From contig NZ_LOPW02000006.1 in the NCBI RefSeq assembly GCF_001469875.2, positions 188,991 through 252,990 of the forward strand: a stretch of DNA of 64,000 nucleotides, in the 5' to 3' direction. Positions 8,556-18,101 of this stretch are shown one piece after another. This stretch comes from Haloferax marisrubri (GTDB lineage: Archaea > Halobacteriota > Halobacteria > Halobacteriales > Haloferacaceae). A program made the translations under genes and the position numbers. Position 1 is the first letter of the stretch. Each line of letters begins with the position of its first letter. The notes beneath the pieces were generated by a model. It ran no database searches. It saw only the letters and a list, made by a program, of their open reading frames with translations, and was not told where the DNA came from.

Positions 8556-10550
8556 TCAGTCGTTCTGCGCGCCGACTTTCGCCGCTATCTCCTCGACGAT
8601 TTCGGGGTTCCGAAGCGTCGAGGTGTTACCCAGTTCCGCGCCGTTCGCCACGTCTTCGAGCAGGCGACGCATGATTTTGCCCGAGCGCGTCTTCGGCAGT
8701 TCGGGCGTGAACACGACCTGTTCGGGTCTGGCGATGGGACCGATGGCGTCCTCGACGCCCTCGACGATGCGCGCGCGGAGGTCTTCGCCCTCCTCGTACC
8801 CGTCTTCGGTGATGACGTAGGCGTAGACGGCCTCGCCTTTCACCTCGTGGTTCCCGCCGACGACGGCGGCCTCGGCGACGCCCTCGACGCCGACGATGGC
8901 CGACTCGATTTCCATCGTCCCGAGGCGGTGGCCCGAGACGTTGATGACGTCGTCTACGCGGCCGAGGACGGTGATGTAGCCGTCGTCGTCCACTTTCGCA
9001 CCGTCTTCGGGGAAGTAGACCCAGTCGTCGGGGTCGTCGCTGTCGGTGTCGGAGTACTCCGCCCAGTACTCGGAGATGTAGCGCTCGTCGTTGTTGTAGA
9101 GCGTCCGAAGCATCCCCGGCCACGGCTTGTTCACCGTGAGATAGCCCGCTCGGCCGGGTTCTACTTCGTCGCCGTTGGTGTCGACGATTTGGGCGTCGAT
9201 GCCCGGGAGCGGCGGCCCGGCGGACCCGGGTTTCATGTTCTTGACGCCCGGTAAGGTCGTAATCATCATACCGCCGGTCTCGGTCTGCCACCACGTGTCT
9301 ACCACCGGGCAGTTCTCGTTGCCGATGTGCTCGTAGTACCACTTCCACGCGCGCGGGTTGATTGGTTCGCCCACCGTGCCGAGGAGGCGCAGGCTCGACA
9401 GGTCGCGCGACTCGGGGTACTTGCTGCCCCACTTCATGAACGCGCGAATCGCCGTCGGAGCCGTGTAGAAGATATCGACCGCGTACTTCTCGACGATTTC
9501 CCACATCCGGTCGCGGTTCGGGAAGTCGGGCGTGCCCTCGTACATCACCGTCGTCGAACCGAGTGCGAGCGGCCCGTAGACGATGTAGGAGTGGCCCGTA
9601 ATCCAGCCGATGTCGGCCGAACACCAGTAGGTGTCTTCCTTCTCGATGTCGAGGACGGCGTGGGAGGTCCACGTCGCGTAGGAGAGATAGCCGCCGGTGG
9701 TGTGTTTGACGCCCTTCGGTTGCCCCGTCGTTCCCGACGTGTACATCAGGAACAGCATGTCCTCGGCGTCGCGCTCGACCGGCGCAACGCGCTCGCCGCT
9801 CTGTTCGTCGAGGAGGTCGTCCCAGTCGTGCTGGTTGCCCTTCAGGTCGTGGCCGAAGCCGTCGTCACCCAGTCGGTCGACGACGACCGTCGCGTCGACG
9901 CCGTGGTCGACGCTGTCGAGTCCCTCGTTAGTCTTGTCGAGGTGGTCGAGCGGGTCGCCGCGGCGGTAGTAGCCGTCGCAGGTGACGAGGAACCGGGAGT
10001 CCGCGGCGTTCATCCGCGTCGCCAGCGCCTCGGCGGAAAAGCCGGCGAAGACGACGTTGTGCGGCGCGCCGATGCGAGCGCACGCGAGCATGGCGATGGG
10101 GAGTTCCGGAACCATCGGCATGTAGAGCGTGACCACGTCGTCCTCCTCGACGCCGAGGTCACGCAGGGCCGCCGCGAACTCGTTCACCTCGCGGTAGAGG
10201 TCCTGGTACGTGTACGTCCGCGTTTCGCCGTGTTCGCCTTCCCACTTGATGGCGACGCGGTTCTTGTCCCCGTTTTCGACGTGGCGGTCCACGCAGTTGT
10301 AACAGGCGTTCAGTTCGCCGCCGGTGAACCACTCGTAGAACGGCGGGTTCGAGTCGTCCAACACCTCGTCGTACTCGGCGTCCCAGTCGAGCATCTCGGC
10401 CGCGCGCTCCCAGCAGCCGGGCCAGTTCTCCTCGAACTCGTCGTAGATGTCGGCGTCCGAGACGTTCGCTTGCGCGACGAACTCCTCGGCGGGTTCGAAC
10501 TCGTCTTGTTCTGCCAGCCGTGCCTCCAGTTCAGCGTCACCCTGTGCCAT
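8556..10550 (-). CDS. acs: Acetyl-CoA synthetase (AMP-forming)
   Basis: The product has 664 residues, the normal length. It makes acetyl-CoA from acetate, ATP and CoA via acetyl-AMP in the cytoplasm. Visible motifs are YTSGTTGQPKGVKHTTGGYL (AMP-binding P-loop), GTVGEPINPRAWKWYYEHIG, DTWWQTETGGMM (Trp of the acetate pocket) and PKTRSGKIMRRLL, with the catalytic Lys that is acetylated in bacterial Acs. It heads the minus-strand cluster acs, DUF4212, SSS symporter, uspA, a self-contained acetate uptake and activation unit. TACTTAT at 10581-10587 may be the TATA element. A second acs lies upstream. Confidence 0.95.
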   Translation of the reverse strand: MAQGDAELEARLAEQDEFEPAEEFVAQANVSDADIYDEFEENWPGCWERAAEMLDWDAEYDEVLDDSNPPFYEWFTGGELNACYNCVDRHVENGDKNRVAIKWEGEHGETRTYTYQDLYREVNEFAAALRDLGVEEDDVVTLYMPMVPELPIAMLACARIGAPHNVVFAGFSAEALATRMNAADSRFLVTCDGYYRRGDPLDHLDKTNEGLDSVDHGVDATVVVDRLGDDGFGHDLKGNQHDWDDLLDEQSGERVAPVERDAEDMLFLMYTSGTTGQPKGVKHTTGGYLSYATWTSHAVLDIEKEDTYWCSADIGWITGHSYIVYGPLALGSTTVMYEGTPDFPNRDRMWEIVEKYAVDIFYTAPTAIRAFMKWGSKYPESRDLSSLRLLGTVGEPINPRAWKWYYEHIGNENCPVVDTWWQTETGGMMITTLPGVKNMKPGSAGPPLPGIDAQIVDTNGDEVEPGRAGYLTVNKPWPGMLRTLYNNDERYISEYWAEYSDTDSDDPDDWVYFPEDGAKVDDDGYITVLGRVDDVINVSGHRLGTMEIESAIVGVEGVAEAAVVGGNHEVKGEAVYAYVITEDGYEEGEDLRARIVEGVEDAIGPIARPEQVVFTPELPKTRSGKIMRRLLEDVANGAELGNTSTLRNPEIVEEIAAKVGAQND

Positions 10551-10748
10551 ATGTCGTGTTAACGAGTCTCGACAAGGGGCATAAGTAGGGTAACTAATTA
10601 TCGAAAATTAACACTACGATTATACATAATAGTCTTTAAACGAGTTTATGGGCTTTAGAGCCGGATTCGAACGGCACCCGTCATTGTCTGAAAAATTTGG
10701 TAAACTATCAATCAATAACGGACGTTCGTGTGCTAATGCGTCGCACGC

Positions 10749-12521
10749 CTAAGCGTCTAGGGTCGAAGCGCGTTCGTCGGTGTCCTCGTCGTCGAAGAAC
10801 GCGGTCATGAGTTTCTGCTGTGCGGTTCGGAGGTGTTGGTGGAGCGTCGGCGACGAGATGTCTATCGAGTCGGCGATGTCCTCGGCGGTACTACCGCGAG
10901 GCCACTCGAAGTACCCGGCGAGGTAGGCCGCCCGCAGGACGGACTGCTGCTTGTCTGTGAGTCGCGCCACGAGCGACTCCCGGAAATCGGCGGTGTTTCG
11001 CGTGGGCCGTTCGACCTCCTGTTTCGCGACGAGTTCGGTCGCGGGATAGGCGTCGGTCAAGTCGGACATCACGTCTCGGAGCGGCGTTTCGTTCGAGAAC
11101 TCACCGACGAAACGGGCGACGCCGTCCTCCGCGACGAACCGCGAGACGGTGCCGTCGTAGGAGGTGAGCGTCGTAATCGTCGACCCCGCGGAGAGCGCGA
11201 CTTCGAGGAGCGACTCCGTCCCTCGGTCGCGGATGAGGCGGATGTGCTCGACGGCGTCCGTCGTTTGCAACTCGTCGAACACCGCGTCCGTCGTCGCCTC
11301 CCGGACGGTGAGGAAACACAGCAACGACTGCGCTTCGATGGGGACGACGCCGCGGAGCCGAATCGAACAGCCGAGGTCCGCGGAGAGGCGAACGAGCACG
11401 TCCCGCTCGTCCGAGGATTCGAACTCCAGTTGGACGACCGTGTCGGCGAGGAGTAGCTTCCGACGCTCGGCGGCGGCGATTGCCTGTCCGACGTGGCGAC
11501 CCAGCGTCACCAGTACGTCCGCCTCGGCATCGGGGACCGCTTCGCCGGCGAGCGCGACGTAGAGCGCACCGTAGGCGGTTTCGCCGTGTACCAGCGGAAC
11601 GACGGCAAGCGGCCCGGTCTCCGAGTCCGACGGCGAATCGGTGCGCACCGTCTGTACGTCGCGGGTGTCGCACGCGCGTCGGGTGAAATCCGTGCCTCGA
11701 CCGGCGAGCGAGCGACGGACCGCGTTGAGCGCCTCCTCGTCGAGTCCGGCGGCGGTGAGCGACGCTCGCGCGTCGGTTTCGCCCGACTCAATCCAAGCGA
11801 AACGATAGCGGTCTGAGTCGGTGAGTCGGTCGCAGACGGCCTGTTCGACCTCGCTTCGCGTGTTCACCGCCGAGAGTGCCGACCCGACGCTTCGCGCGGC
11901 TTCGATGACCTGACTCACTCCGTCGGGGACGCCGCTGACGGCACGCCCGTCGCTGTCGGCGGGGGCCGGCGAAAGCGCATCGAGCACTTCGTTTTCGCTC
12001 GGTTCGCCGAGGAGCGGCGCGAGGCTCTCGAGGCGGTCCCATCCACCGATTCGCATGACGACACTCGGGGGGACGCCGTCGGCGAGCATCGTCCGGGCGA
12101 AGTGCCGACGCAGGTCCCGAGTCGAAACGTCCGCCAATCCCTCGCGGCCGGTCGTTTCGGCGGCCCGCTCGCCGACCGATGCCACGAGCATCTGTAGGCG
12201 TCGGGGCGTGACCGGAAGCACCCGCTCCGTCTCGCCGATATCGGTCGTCGTGACGTACTTCCGAACGTCGTGTTCGACCTCGGTCGGCAGGTACGCCTCC
12301 CGGCCGTCCGTCGGGACGGCGAGGAAGTAGAGTTCCGTTCCCCGGTGTCGCCGCCGGGTCACGTGGGAGGGTTCGAACTGACTCATCTCGGCCGGCGTGA
12401 GTCCGACTTCCGCGCCGAGTCGAAGCACGAGGTCCTCGCGGTACGTCTCGGTCGCCCGTCGCAGTTGCTCGTACCCACCCGCGGCCAACGGCGTCGGTTC
12501 GGAGGTTCCGTCCCGCATTCG
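10749..12521 (-). CDS. Bat-like HTH_10 transcription regulator with a recombinase-fold N-terminus
   Basis: The product has 590 residues from the ATG at 12521 (MRDGTSEP). The frame stays open to 12584, but the longer N-terminus looks non-coding. Residues 10-185 resemble a tyrosine-recombinase catalytic domain (EVGLTPAEM, STRDLRRHFARTML, IGGWDRLESL), but the catalytic Tyr and a His are missing. A GAF-like domain follows, then the bacterio-opsin-activator domain (QLEFESSDERDVLVRLSADLGC). The C-terminal HTH_10 begins LTDKQQSVLRAAYLAGYFEWPR. Family members sense cytoplasmic ligands or redox state and control transcription. It lies between the two acs genes on the same strand, so control of acetate genes is a reasonable inference. 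Confidence 0.82.
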   Translation of the reverse strand, partial: RMRDGTSEPTPLAAGGYEQLRRATETYREDLVLRLGAEVGLTPAEMSQFEPSHVTRRRHRGTELYFLAVPTDGREAYLPTEVEHDVRKYVTTTDIGETERVLPVTPRRLQMLVASVGERAAETTGREGLADVSTRDLRRHFARTMLADGVPPSVVMRIGGWDRLESLAPLLGEPSENEVLDALSPAPADSDGRAVSGVPDGVSQVIEAARSVGSALSAVNTRSEVEQAVCDRLTDSDRYRFAWIESGETDARASLTAAGLDEEALNAVRRSLAGRGTDFTRRACDTRDVQTVRTDSPSDSETGPLAVVPLVHGETAYGALYVALAGEAVPDAEADVLVTLGRHVGQAIAAAERRKLLLADTVVQLEFESSDERDVLVRLSADLGCSIRLRGVVPIEAQSLLCFLTVREATTDAVFDELQTTDAVEHIRLIRDRGTESLLEVALSAGSTITTLTSYDGTVSRFVAEDGVARFVGEFSNETPLRDVMSDLTDAYPATELVAKQEVERPTRNTADFRESLVARLTDKQQSVLRAAYLAGYFEWPRGSTAEDIADSIDISSPTLHQHLRTAQQKLMTAFFDDEDTDERASTLDA

Positions 12522-12666
12522 TTTCGGAAGAATGTGGAAAAACGAACTAAAGCTTCCGGTAAGACGGAGCAGTTCACACCGCAAGAACAGTAGCCCGCAG
12601 AGATAGCGTCACTTCTGGGCAGTAATTCGGTTTCACGTTAGTAAGGTTATCCGAAACGCAACGTCG

Positions 12667-14619
12667 TCAGCGGTCTCGGACGATGGATTCGAGTTCGCCG
12701 ACGATTTCGGGATTCTGAAGCGCGGACGTGTCGCCGAACTCCTCGCCGTTGGTGATGTTCTCCAGAAACCGGCGCATAATCTTCCCGGACCGCGTCTTCG
12801 GGAGGTCGGGCGTGAAGACGACGGCGTCCGGCGTGGCAATCGGACCGATGCGCTCGCGGACGTGCGAGCCGATTCGCTCGCGGAGGTCGTCGTCCCCGGA
12901 GACGCTCGTCTCCAGCGTGACGTACGCGTGGATACCGCCCGTGTCGGCGTCGTCGACGCTGACGACGGCGGCCTCGACGACGCCCTCGACGCCGACGATA
13001 GCCGACTCGATTTCCATCGTCCCGAGGCGGTGGCCCGAGACGTTGATAACGTCGTCCACGCGGCCGAGGACGGTGATGTAGCCGTCGTCGTCCACTTTCG
13101 CGCCGTCGCCGGTGAAGTAGTGCCAGCCGTCCACGTCGAGCTTCGCCGCGTCCGTACCCCACCGATGACCGTGTCGGAGCGCGAGCGGCATGCCGGGCCA
13201 CGGGCGCGTGAGAACCAGATATCCGGCCTCGTTCGCAGGGACCTCCTCGCCGCGGCCGTCCACGACTCGAGCGCCAACGCCCGGGAGCGGCGGCCCGGCG
13301 GTGCCGGGTTTCATGTTCTTGACGCCCGGGAGAGTGGTTATCATCATACCGCCGGTCTCGGTCTGCCACCACGTGTCCACCACCGGGCAGTTCCCGTCGC
13401 CGATGTGTTCGTAGTACCACTTCCACGCCCGCGGGTTGATGGGTTCGCCCACCGTGCCGAGGAGGCGCAGACTCGACAGGTCGCGCGACGTCGGGAGCGA
13501 CGCGTCCCACTTCATGAACGACCGAATCGCGGTCGGGGCCGTGTAGAACACGTCGACGGCGTTCTCCTCGATGAGGTCCCAGATGCGGTCTTTCTCCGGG
13601 TAGTTCGGCGTGCCCTCGTACATCACCGTCGTCGTGCCGAGCGCCAGCGGGCCGTAGACGACGTACGAGTGGCCGCTAATCCAACCGATGTTCGCCGTAG
13701 AGAGATACGTGTCCTCAGGCTTGAGGTCCAACACCGTCTGCGACGTCCACGTGACGTGGGCGAGGTAGCCGCCGGTGACGTGTTCGACTCGCTTCGGTTC
13801 GCCGGTGGTCCCCGACGTGTGGATGAGAAACAGCACGTCGTCGGCCGCCCGCTCGACCGGGTCGACCTCCGCGCCGGCGTGGGCGTCGACCAGTTCGTCG
13901 TAAGTGTGCTGTCCCGCTCCGAGGTGTTCGGTCTCGCCGAGGTGCTCGACGACGACCATCTCTTCGAGGTCGTGGGCGGCCTTGAGGCGGGCGTCGTCGG
14001 CTTTGCTCTTCAGGAAGATGGCGCTTCCCCGCCGGTAGTAGCCGTCGCAGGTGACGAGGTACGCCGAGTCCGCGCTCTCCAGTCGCGTCGCCAACGCGTC
14101 CGCCGACAGCCCCGCGAAGACGACGTTGTGCGGCGCGCCGATGCGGGCGCACGCGAGCATGGCGATGGGGAGTTCCGGAATCATCGGCATGTAGAGCGTG
14201 ACCACGTCGTCTTCCTCGACGCCCTGCGCGCGGAGCGCGGCCGCGAACTCGTTGACCTCGCGGTAGAGGTCCTGATACGTGTACGTCCGCGTCTCGCCGA
14301 GGTGGCTCTCCCACTTGATGGCGACGCGGTTCTTCGCCCCGGCTTCGACGTGCCGGTCGAGGCAGTTGTAGCAGGCGTTCAGCGTCCCCCCGGCGAACCA
14401 CTCGAACGGGGGTTCGTCGTCCGGAAGGACCGAGTCGTAGGGGTCGAACCAGTCGAGCGTCGCCGCCGCTCGCTCCCAGCAGTCGGGCCAGGCCTCCTCG
14501 AACTCGTCGTAGACCGAGTCGTCGGTGACGGTGGCCTGTTCGACGAACTGCGGCGGCGGTGTAATCTCCTCGTCTCCGGCCATCCTCGTTTCGAAGTCCG
14601 GCCCACGACGGTTCGACAT
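12667..14619 (-). CDS. acs: Acetyl-CoA synthetase paralogue (AMP-forming acyl-CoA synthetase)
   Basis: The product has 650 residues and is closely similar to the other acs over its length, including GTVGEPINPRAWKWYYEHIG, DTWWQTETGGMM and PKTRSGKIMRRFL with the catalytic Lys. Two changes stand out in the nucleotide-binding loop: HTSGTTGEPKRVEH here against YTSGTTGQPKGVKH in the paralogue, so Tyr became His and the Gly after PK became Arg. The insert before it also differs (SAIFLKSKADDARLK). The enzyme may have lower activity or another acyl substrate such as propionate. Start supported by TTTTAAT at 14645-14651, 26-32 nt upstream. Confidence 0.9.
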   Translation of the reverse strand: MSNRRGPDFETRMAGDEEITPPPQFVEQATVTDDSVYDEFEEAWPDCWERAAATLDWFDPYDSVLPDDEPPFEWFAGGTLNACYNCLDRHVEAGAKNRVAIKWESHLGETRTYTYQDLYREVNEFAAALRAQGVEEDDVVTLYMPMIPELPIAMLACARIGAPHNVVFAGLSADALATRLESADSAYLVTCDGYYRRGSAIFLKSKADDARLKAAHDLEEMVVVEHLGETEHLGAGQHTYDELVDAHAGAEVDPVERAADDVLFLIHTSGTTGEPKRVEHVTGGYLAHVTWTSQTVLDLKPEDTYLSTANIGWISGHSYVVYGPLALGTTTVMYEGTPNYPEKDRIWDLIEENAVDVFYTAPTAIRSFMKWDASLPTSRDLSSLRLLGTVGEPINPRAWKWYYEHIGDGNCPVVDTWWQTETGGMMITTLPGVKNMKPGTAGPPLPGVGARVVDGRGEEVPANEAGYLVLTRPWPGMPLALRHGHRWGTDAAKLDVDGWHYFTGDGAKVDDDGYITVLGRVDDVINVSGHRLGTMEIESAIVGVEGVVEAAVVSVDDADTGGIHAYVTLETSVSGDDDLRERIGSHVRERIGPIATPDAVVFTPDLPKTRSGKIMRRFLENITNGEEFGDTSALQNPEIVGELESIVRDR

Positions 14620-14644
14620 ACAGGAGTTACGTCGGCCTCATCGC

Positions 14645-14651
14645 ATTAAAA
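14645..14651 (-). promoter_or_regulatory. TATA-like box of the second acs
   Basis: On the minus strand this reads TTTTAAT, 26-32 nt before the ATG at 14619, the spacing expected for a leaderless haloarchaeal transcript. It lies in the divergent gap with the aminotransferase gene. Confidence 0.55.
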
Positions 14652-14722
14652 CGTTCGTCGGGGCGACTCGGGCGCCGGGAGCGTCCGCCAAGATTCTTGT
14701 GTCAGCCAGTCCCAGCCCACGT

Positions 14723-15886
14723 ATGCCGACACCGTCCCCATTTTCTCGACGCATCGGGAGCGAGCGCGTCGCGGGAACCCGCGAGTCCGTCATCCGGGAG
14801 ATGACCCGCGAGGCGCACGAACACGACGCCATCAACCTCTCGCAGGGGATTCCCGACGAGGACGAGACGCCGGCGAGCGTGAAGCGCGCGGCGAAAGACG
14901 CAATCGACACGTCGAGCCAGTACACCATCACGTGGGGACTGCCGGAACTCCGGGAGGCGGTCTCGGAGCGCTACGCCGAGTGGAAGGGCGTCCGCTACGA
15001 CCCCGAAACGGAGGTCACCGTCACCACCGGGACGAGCGAGGCCGTCGTCTCGACGCTCCTCGCGCTCTGCGACCCCGGCGACGGCGTCATCTACTTCGAG
15101 CCGACCTACGAGAGCTACATCCCGGCCGTCCAGTTCGCCGGAGGGGAGCCGATGCCGCTCGACATCACCGACGGCCTCGAACTCGACGCCGACGCGCTGT
15201 GGGAGGCCGCCGAGGACGCGTCCATGCTGATTCTCAACCACCCGCACAACCCGACGGGCAACGTCTTTTCGCCCGACGAACTCGAACTCGTCGCGGAGGT
15301 CGCCGAAGAAGAAGACCTCGTCGTCGTCACCGACGAGATATACGAGAACATCGTCTACGCCGACGACTACGTCAGCCCCGTCGAAATCGACGGCCTCGCC
15401 GGCCGAACCGTCGTCTGTACGGGGCTGTCGAAGACGTACTCCGTGACGGGGTGGCGCGTCGGGTTCGCGCTCGCGCCCGAACCGCTGTCGGCCGAACTAC
15501 GGAAGGTCCACGACTACACGAGCATCTGCGCGCCGACGCCGTTCCAGCAGGCGGGCGTCGAGGCGCTGTCGCTCCCGGCGGACTACTACGACGACCTCTC
15601 GGACTCGTACGAACGCCGCGGCGAACTGCTGTACGACGGCCTCCGGGAGGTCGGCCTCGACCCCGTGAAACCGGACGGCGCGTACTACATGCTGACGCGC
15701 TATCCGGGCGACGCCGACGACACCGAGTTCGCGCACCGACTCGTCCGCGAGGCCGGCGTCGCGGTCGTCCCCGGGAGCAGTTTCTACACCGAGGGGAGCG
15801 CGGACTGGGTTCGGTTCACGTTCTCCCGCAACGAGGCGACCATCGAGGAGGCGCTCCGACGACTCGACGAGAACCGCTTCTGGTAA
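14723..15886 (+). CDS. PLP-dependent aminotransferase, class I/II
   Basis: The product has 387 residues. It opens MPTPSPFSRRIGSERVAGT. Fold-type I landmarks are visible: INLSQGIPDED, QYTITWGLPELREAV, the TGTSEAV loop, LILNHPHNPTGNVFS, VVTDEIYENIVY (PLP Asp) and CTGLSKTYSVTGWRVGF with the Schiff-base Lys; the RFTFSRN near the end holds the substrate-carboxylate Arg. Such enzymes move amino groups between amino acids and 2-oxo acids (aspartate, aromatic or branched-chain). The substrate cannot be set from sequence. The frame is open to 14525, but the 14723 ATG is the first that fits the family N-terminus. It is divergent from acs. Confidence 0.9.
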   Translation: MPTPSPFSRRIGSERVAGTRESVIREMTREAHEHDAINLSQGIPDEDETPASVKRAAKDAIDTSSQYTITWGLPELREAVSERYAEWKGVRYDPETEVTVTTGTSEAVVSTLLALCDPGDGVIYFEPTYESYIPAVQFAGGEPMPLDITDGLELDADALWEAAEDASMLILNHPHNPTGNVFSPDELELVAEVAEEEDLVVVTDEIYENIVYADDYVSPVEIDGLAGRTVVCTGLSKTYSVTGWRVGFALAPEPLSAELRKVHDYTSICAPTPFQQAGVEALSLPADYYDDLSDSYERRGELLYDGLREVGLDPVKPDGAYYMLTRYPGDADDTEFAHRLVREAGVAVVPGSSFYTEGSADWVRFTFSRNEATIEEALRRLDENRFW

Positions 15887-15934
15887 CCCGGTCGCCCCGG
15901 TAGTGCCCCGGCGGCGACCCGCTCGGGACCGCGG

Positions 15935-17977
15935 TCAGGCGTCGTCAGCCGACGCCGCATCCGCATCCTGCGCCGAGCCCTCGGCGCGTTCGACGCCGCG
16001 AATCACGAACCGCGCGCCGGCGTCCGCGGCGTCCTCGTAACCGACCGACCAGCCGTGGGTGTCGGCGATGGTACGGACGATAGCGAGGCCGAAGCCGGTG
16101 CCGTCGGCGGCCGTCGTGAAGCCGGATTCGAAGAGCTTCGGTCGGTCCGCCGGCGGGACGCCGGGGCCGTCGTCCTCGACGTAGAAGCCCGCGTCGTCGT
16201 CGAGTCGGCCGACGGTGACGGTCACGTCCTCGCCGGCGTGTTCGAGAGCGTTCCGAAACAGGTTCTCCAGAAGTTGGAGCAACCGGGTCCGGTCCGCGAG
16301 GAACGACGCGCTGTCCTCGACGACCAGCGTCGCGGGCCCGGTTTCGACGTTCGCCCACGCCTCGGTCGCGGCGGTGTCGAGCGAGACCGTCTCGCGCTCC
16401 TCGACCGTGCCGCCGCGGGCGAGCGCCAGCACGTCGGTGATTATCTCGCCCATTCGCTCGTGGGCGGCCTCGATTCGCTCGACGTGGTCCGGGTCGGGGC
16501 GGTCCGCCTCCCTCACCAGTTCGAGGTAGCCCTCCGCCACGTTCAGCGGGTTTCGCAGGTCGTGCGAGACGACGTTCGCGAACGTTTCGAGCTGTTGTTC
16601 GTGCTTTCGCCGGTCGGTCACGTCGTGGGCGTTGACGACGACGCCGCCGACGACGGGGTCGTCGAGGAGGTTCCGACACCGGACGCTGAAGACGCGCCAC
16701 CCGCGGGTCGAACTGCGGAACCGGAGTTCGGCGGTGGCGTCCTCGTCGGGGCGCTGCAACGCCTCCCGAAACGTCTCGATGGCGGCGTCCTCGTCGTCGG
16801 GGTGGAGAAACCGCTTCATCGACTGCACCTCGCTCGGGTCCTCGTCGGTACCGAGGGTCTGGGCGGCCGAGTCGCTCAGATAGGTGACAGAGCCGTGGGC
16901 GTCGAGAACGAAGATGAGGTCGGAGGCGTTCTCCGTGAGCGCGCGGAACCACCGCTCGCGGACGCGGCGCTCGGTGATGTCGTGGAGGATGTGCAGGTGG
17001 CCGCGAACCGCGCCCCGGCCGTCGGTCACGGCCGACCTATCGACCTCGAAGTGGCGCGCCTCGCCGTTGTCGTCGACGACGCGCAGTTCCCCACCGGTTT
17101 CGAGCGCCTCGGCAGTCTCCGCGTCGAACACGTCGGAGACGGGCGACCCCAACGCCGAGGAGACCACGTCGAACAGCGCCCTCGCCGCCGGGTTGCTGTC
17201 GGCCAGTCGGCTCTTTCGGTCGACGACGACAACGGGGTCGGCCATTCGCTCGATGACGAGGTCGCGCGCGATGGGGCTGATGTCGAGGATGCGGTACCGC
17301 GAGAGGCCGACGGAGAAGAGGGCCGCCGTGGCGGCGAACGAGATAGCAATCGGCTCCGCGGGGGCGAACGGCCTCCAGAGGTACGCCGCGCCGACGACGG
17401 CGGGCACGAGGATGCCGACAAGCAACACGAGCGCCTGCTTTCGGTATATCTGTCGGCTCCGCAGGTAGTGGATGCCGAGGACGACGAGCGAGGCCCCGAC
17501 CGCGGCGTAGCTGTAGAACACGTCCGCCCAGAACAACGGCCCGTGGACGACCTCTGCCGTGGTGATTCCCCCGGGGGTCGAAAACGACAGCGACTCCCAC
17601 AGGAGCGCGTGGACCCCGAGGGCGTTCGTCGCCGCCCCCGCGATGACCAACACGGGCCACGCGGCGAACAGCGCGGCGGTTCGGCGGGAGACCCACCGCT
17701 CGTAACCCGCTATTTCGAGGGCGAAAAGCAGGGTGAAAAACACCGTCGACTCCGAGGGGACCAAGACGAGAACGTACCACAGGAGGCGGGTGGACTCCGA
17801 CCCGGCGAGGAGGTAGACGGCTTCGAACAGCGACCAACAGCCGGCGGCCAAAGAGAGGGCGATGAACCACCGCCCGGTCGGTTCGTCGCGGTACTGCCAG
17901 CCGTAGCTCGCGACGCCGACCGACATCACGGTCGCGAGGAGAAGCGCACCCACGTACGGTGACAGCGAGAGAGACAC
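15935..17977 (-). CDS. Membrane sensor histidine kinase, 7TM plus two PAS domains
   Basis: About 680 residues from a GTG start (VSLSLSPYVGALLL). The frame is open to 18178, but that part would cross the TetR gene's control region. Seven hydrophobic segments in the first 220 residues resemble the histidine-kinase N-terminal 7TM module. Two PAS domains follow (DPVVVVDRKSRLADSNP; SDLIFVLDAHGSVTYLSD), then HisKA with the phospho-acceptor in FANVVSHDLRNPLNVAEGYL, and the HATPase with NLFRNALEHAG, DDGPGVP and GTGFGLAIVRTIADTHGW. No response regulator is adjacent, as is usual in haloarchaea. The signal is unknown. Confidence 0.88.
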   Translation of the reverse strand: MSLSLSPYVGALLLATVMSVGVASYGWQYRDEPTGRWFIALSLAAGCWSLFEAVYLLAGSESTRLLWYVLVLVPSESTVFFTLLFALEIAGYERWVSRRTAALFAAWPVLVIAGAATNALGVHALLWESLSFSTPGGITTAEVVHGPLFWADVFYSYAAVGASLVVLGIHYLRSRQIYRKQALVLLVGILVPAVVGAAYLWRPFAPAEPIAISFAATAALFSVGLSRYRILDISPIARDLVIERMADPVVVVDRKSRLADSNPAARALFDVVSSALGSPVSDVFDAETAEALETGGELRVVDDNGEARHFEVDRSAVTDGRGAVRGHLHILHDITERRVRERWFRALTENASDLIFVLDAHGSVTYLSDSAAQTLGTDEDPSEVQSMKRFLHPDDEDAAIETFREALQRPDEDATAELRFRSSTRGWRVFSVRCRNLLDDPVVGGVVVNAHDVTDRRKHEQQLETFANVVSHDLRNPLNVAEGYLELVREADRPDPDHVERIEAAHERMGEIITDVLALARGGTVEERETVSLDTAATEAWANVETGPATLVVEDSASFLADRTRLLQLLENLFRNALEHAGEDVTVTVGRLDDDAGFYVEDDGPGVPPADRPKLFESGFTTAADGTGFGLAIVRTIADTHGWSVGYEDAADAGARFVIRGVERAEGSAQDADAASADDA

Positions 17978-18072
17978 TACACCCCGGTACCCGGCTTGGC
18001 CACTTAGAAACTCTGGCAGACGGCCGACCGTGAGTCGCCCTAACGAAGGGTTTCGGGGTCCAAAGCCTCTTA

Positions 18073-18086
18073 ACTGACCGGTCAGT
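18073..18086. promoter_or_regulatory. TetR operator candidate, perfect 14-bp palindrome
   Basis: ACTGACCGGTCAGT is a perfect dyad, 16-29 nt before the ATG of the TetR gene and directly after a TATA-like CTTAACT (18068-18074). TetR-family repressors bind such dyads, and its place would block the promoter, so autoregulation of the TetR-MATE operon is likely. Confidence 0.65.
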
Positions 18087-18101
18087 AAGCTCGGACAGAA
18101 A

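Noticed and set aside
12862..14649. A 595-codon plus-strand open frame opposite the second acs
   Set aside because: It mirrors the acs codons, has no recognisable domain, and resembles the antisense frame opposite the first acs only because the genes are paralogues.
16055..17962. A 635-codon plus-strand frame opposite the histidine kinase
   Set aside because: Low-complexity Arg/Val/Gly composition and no domain; the minus strand carries all kinase motifs.
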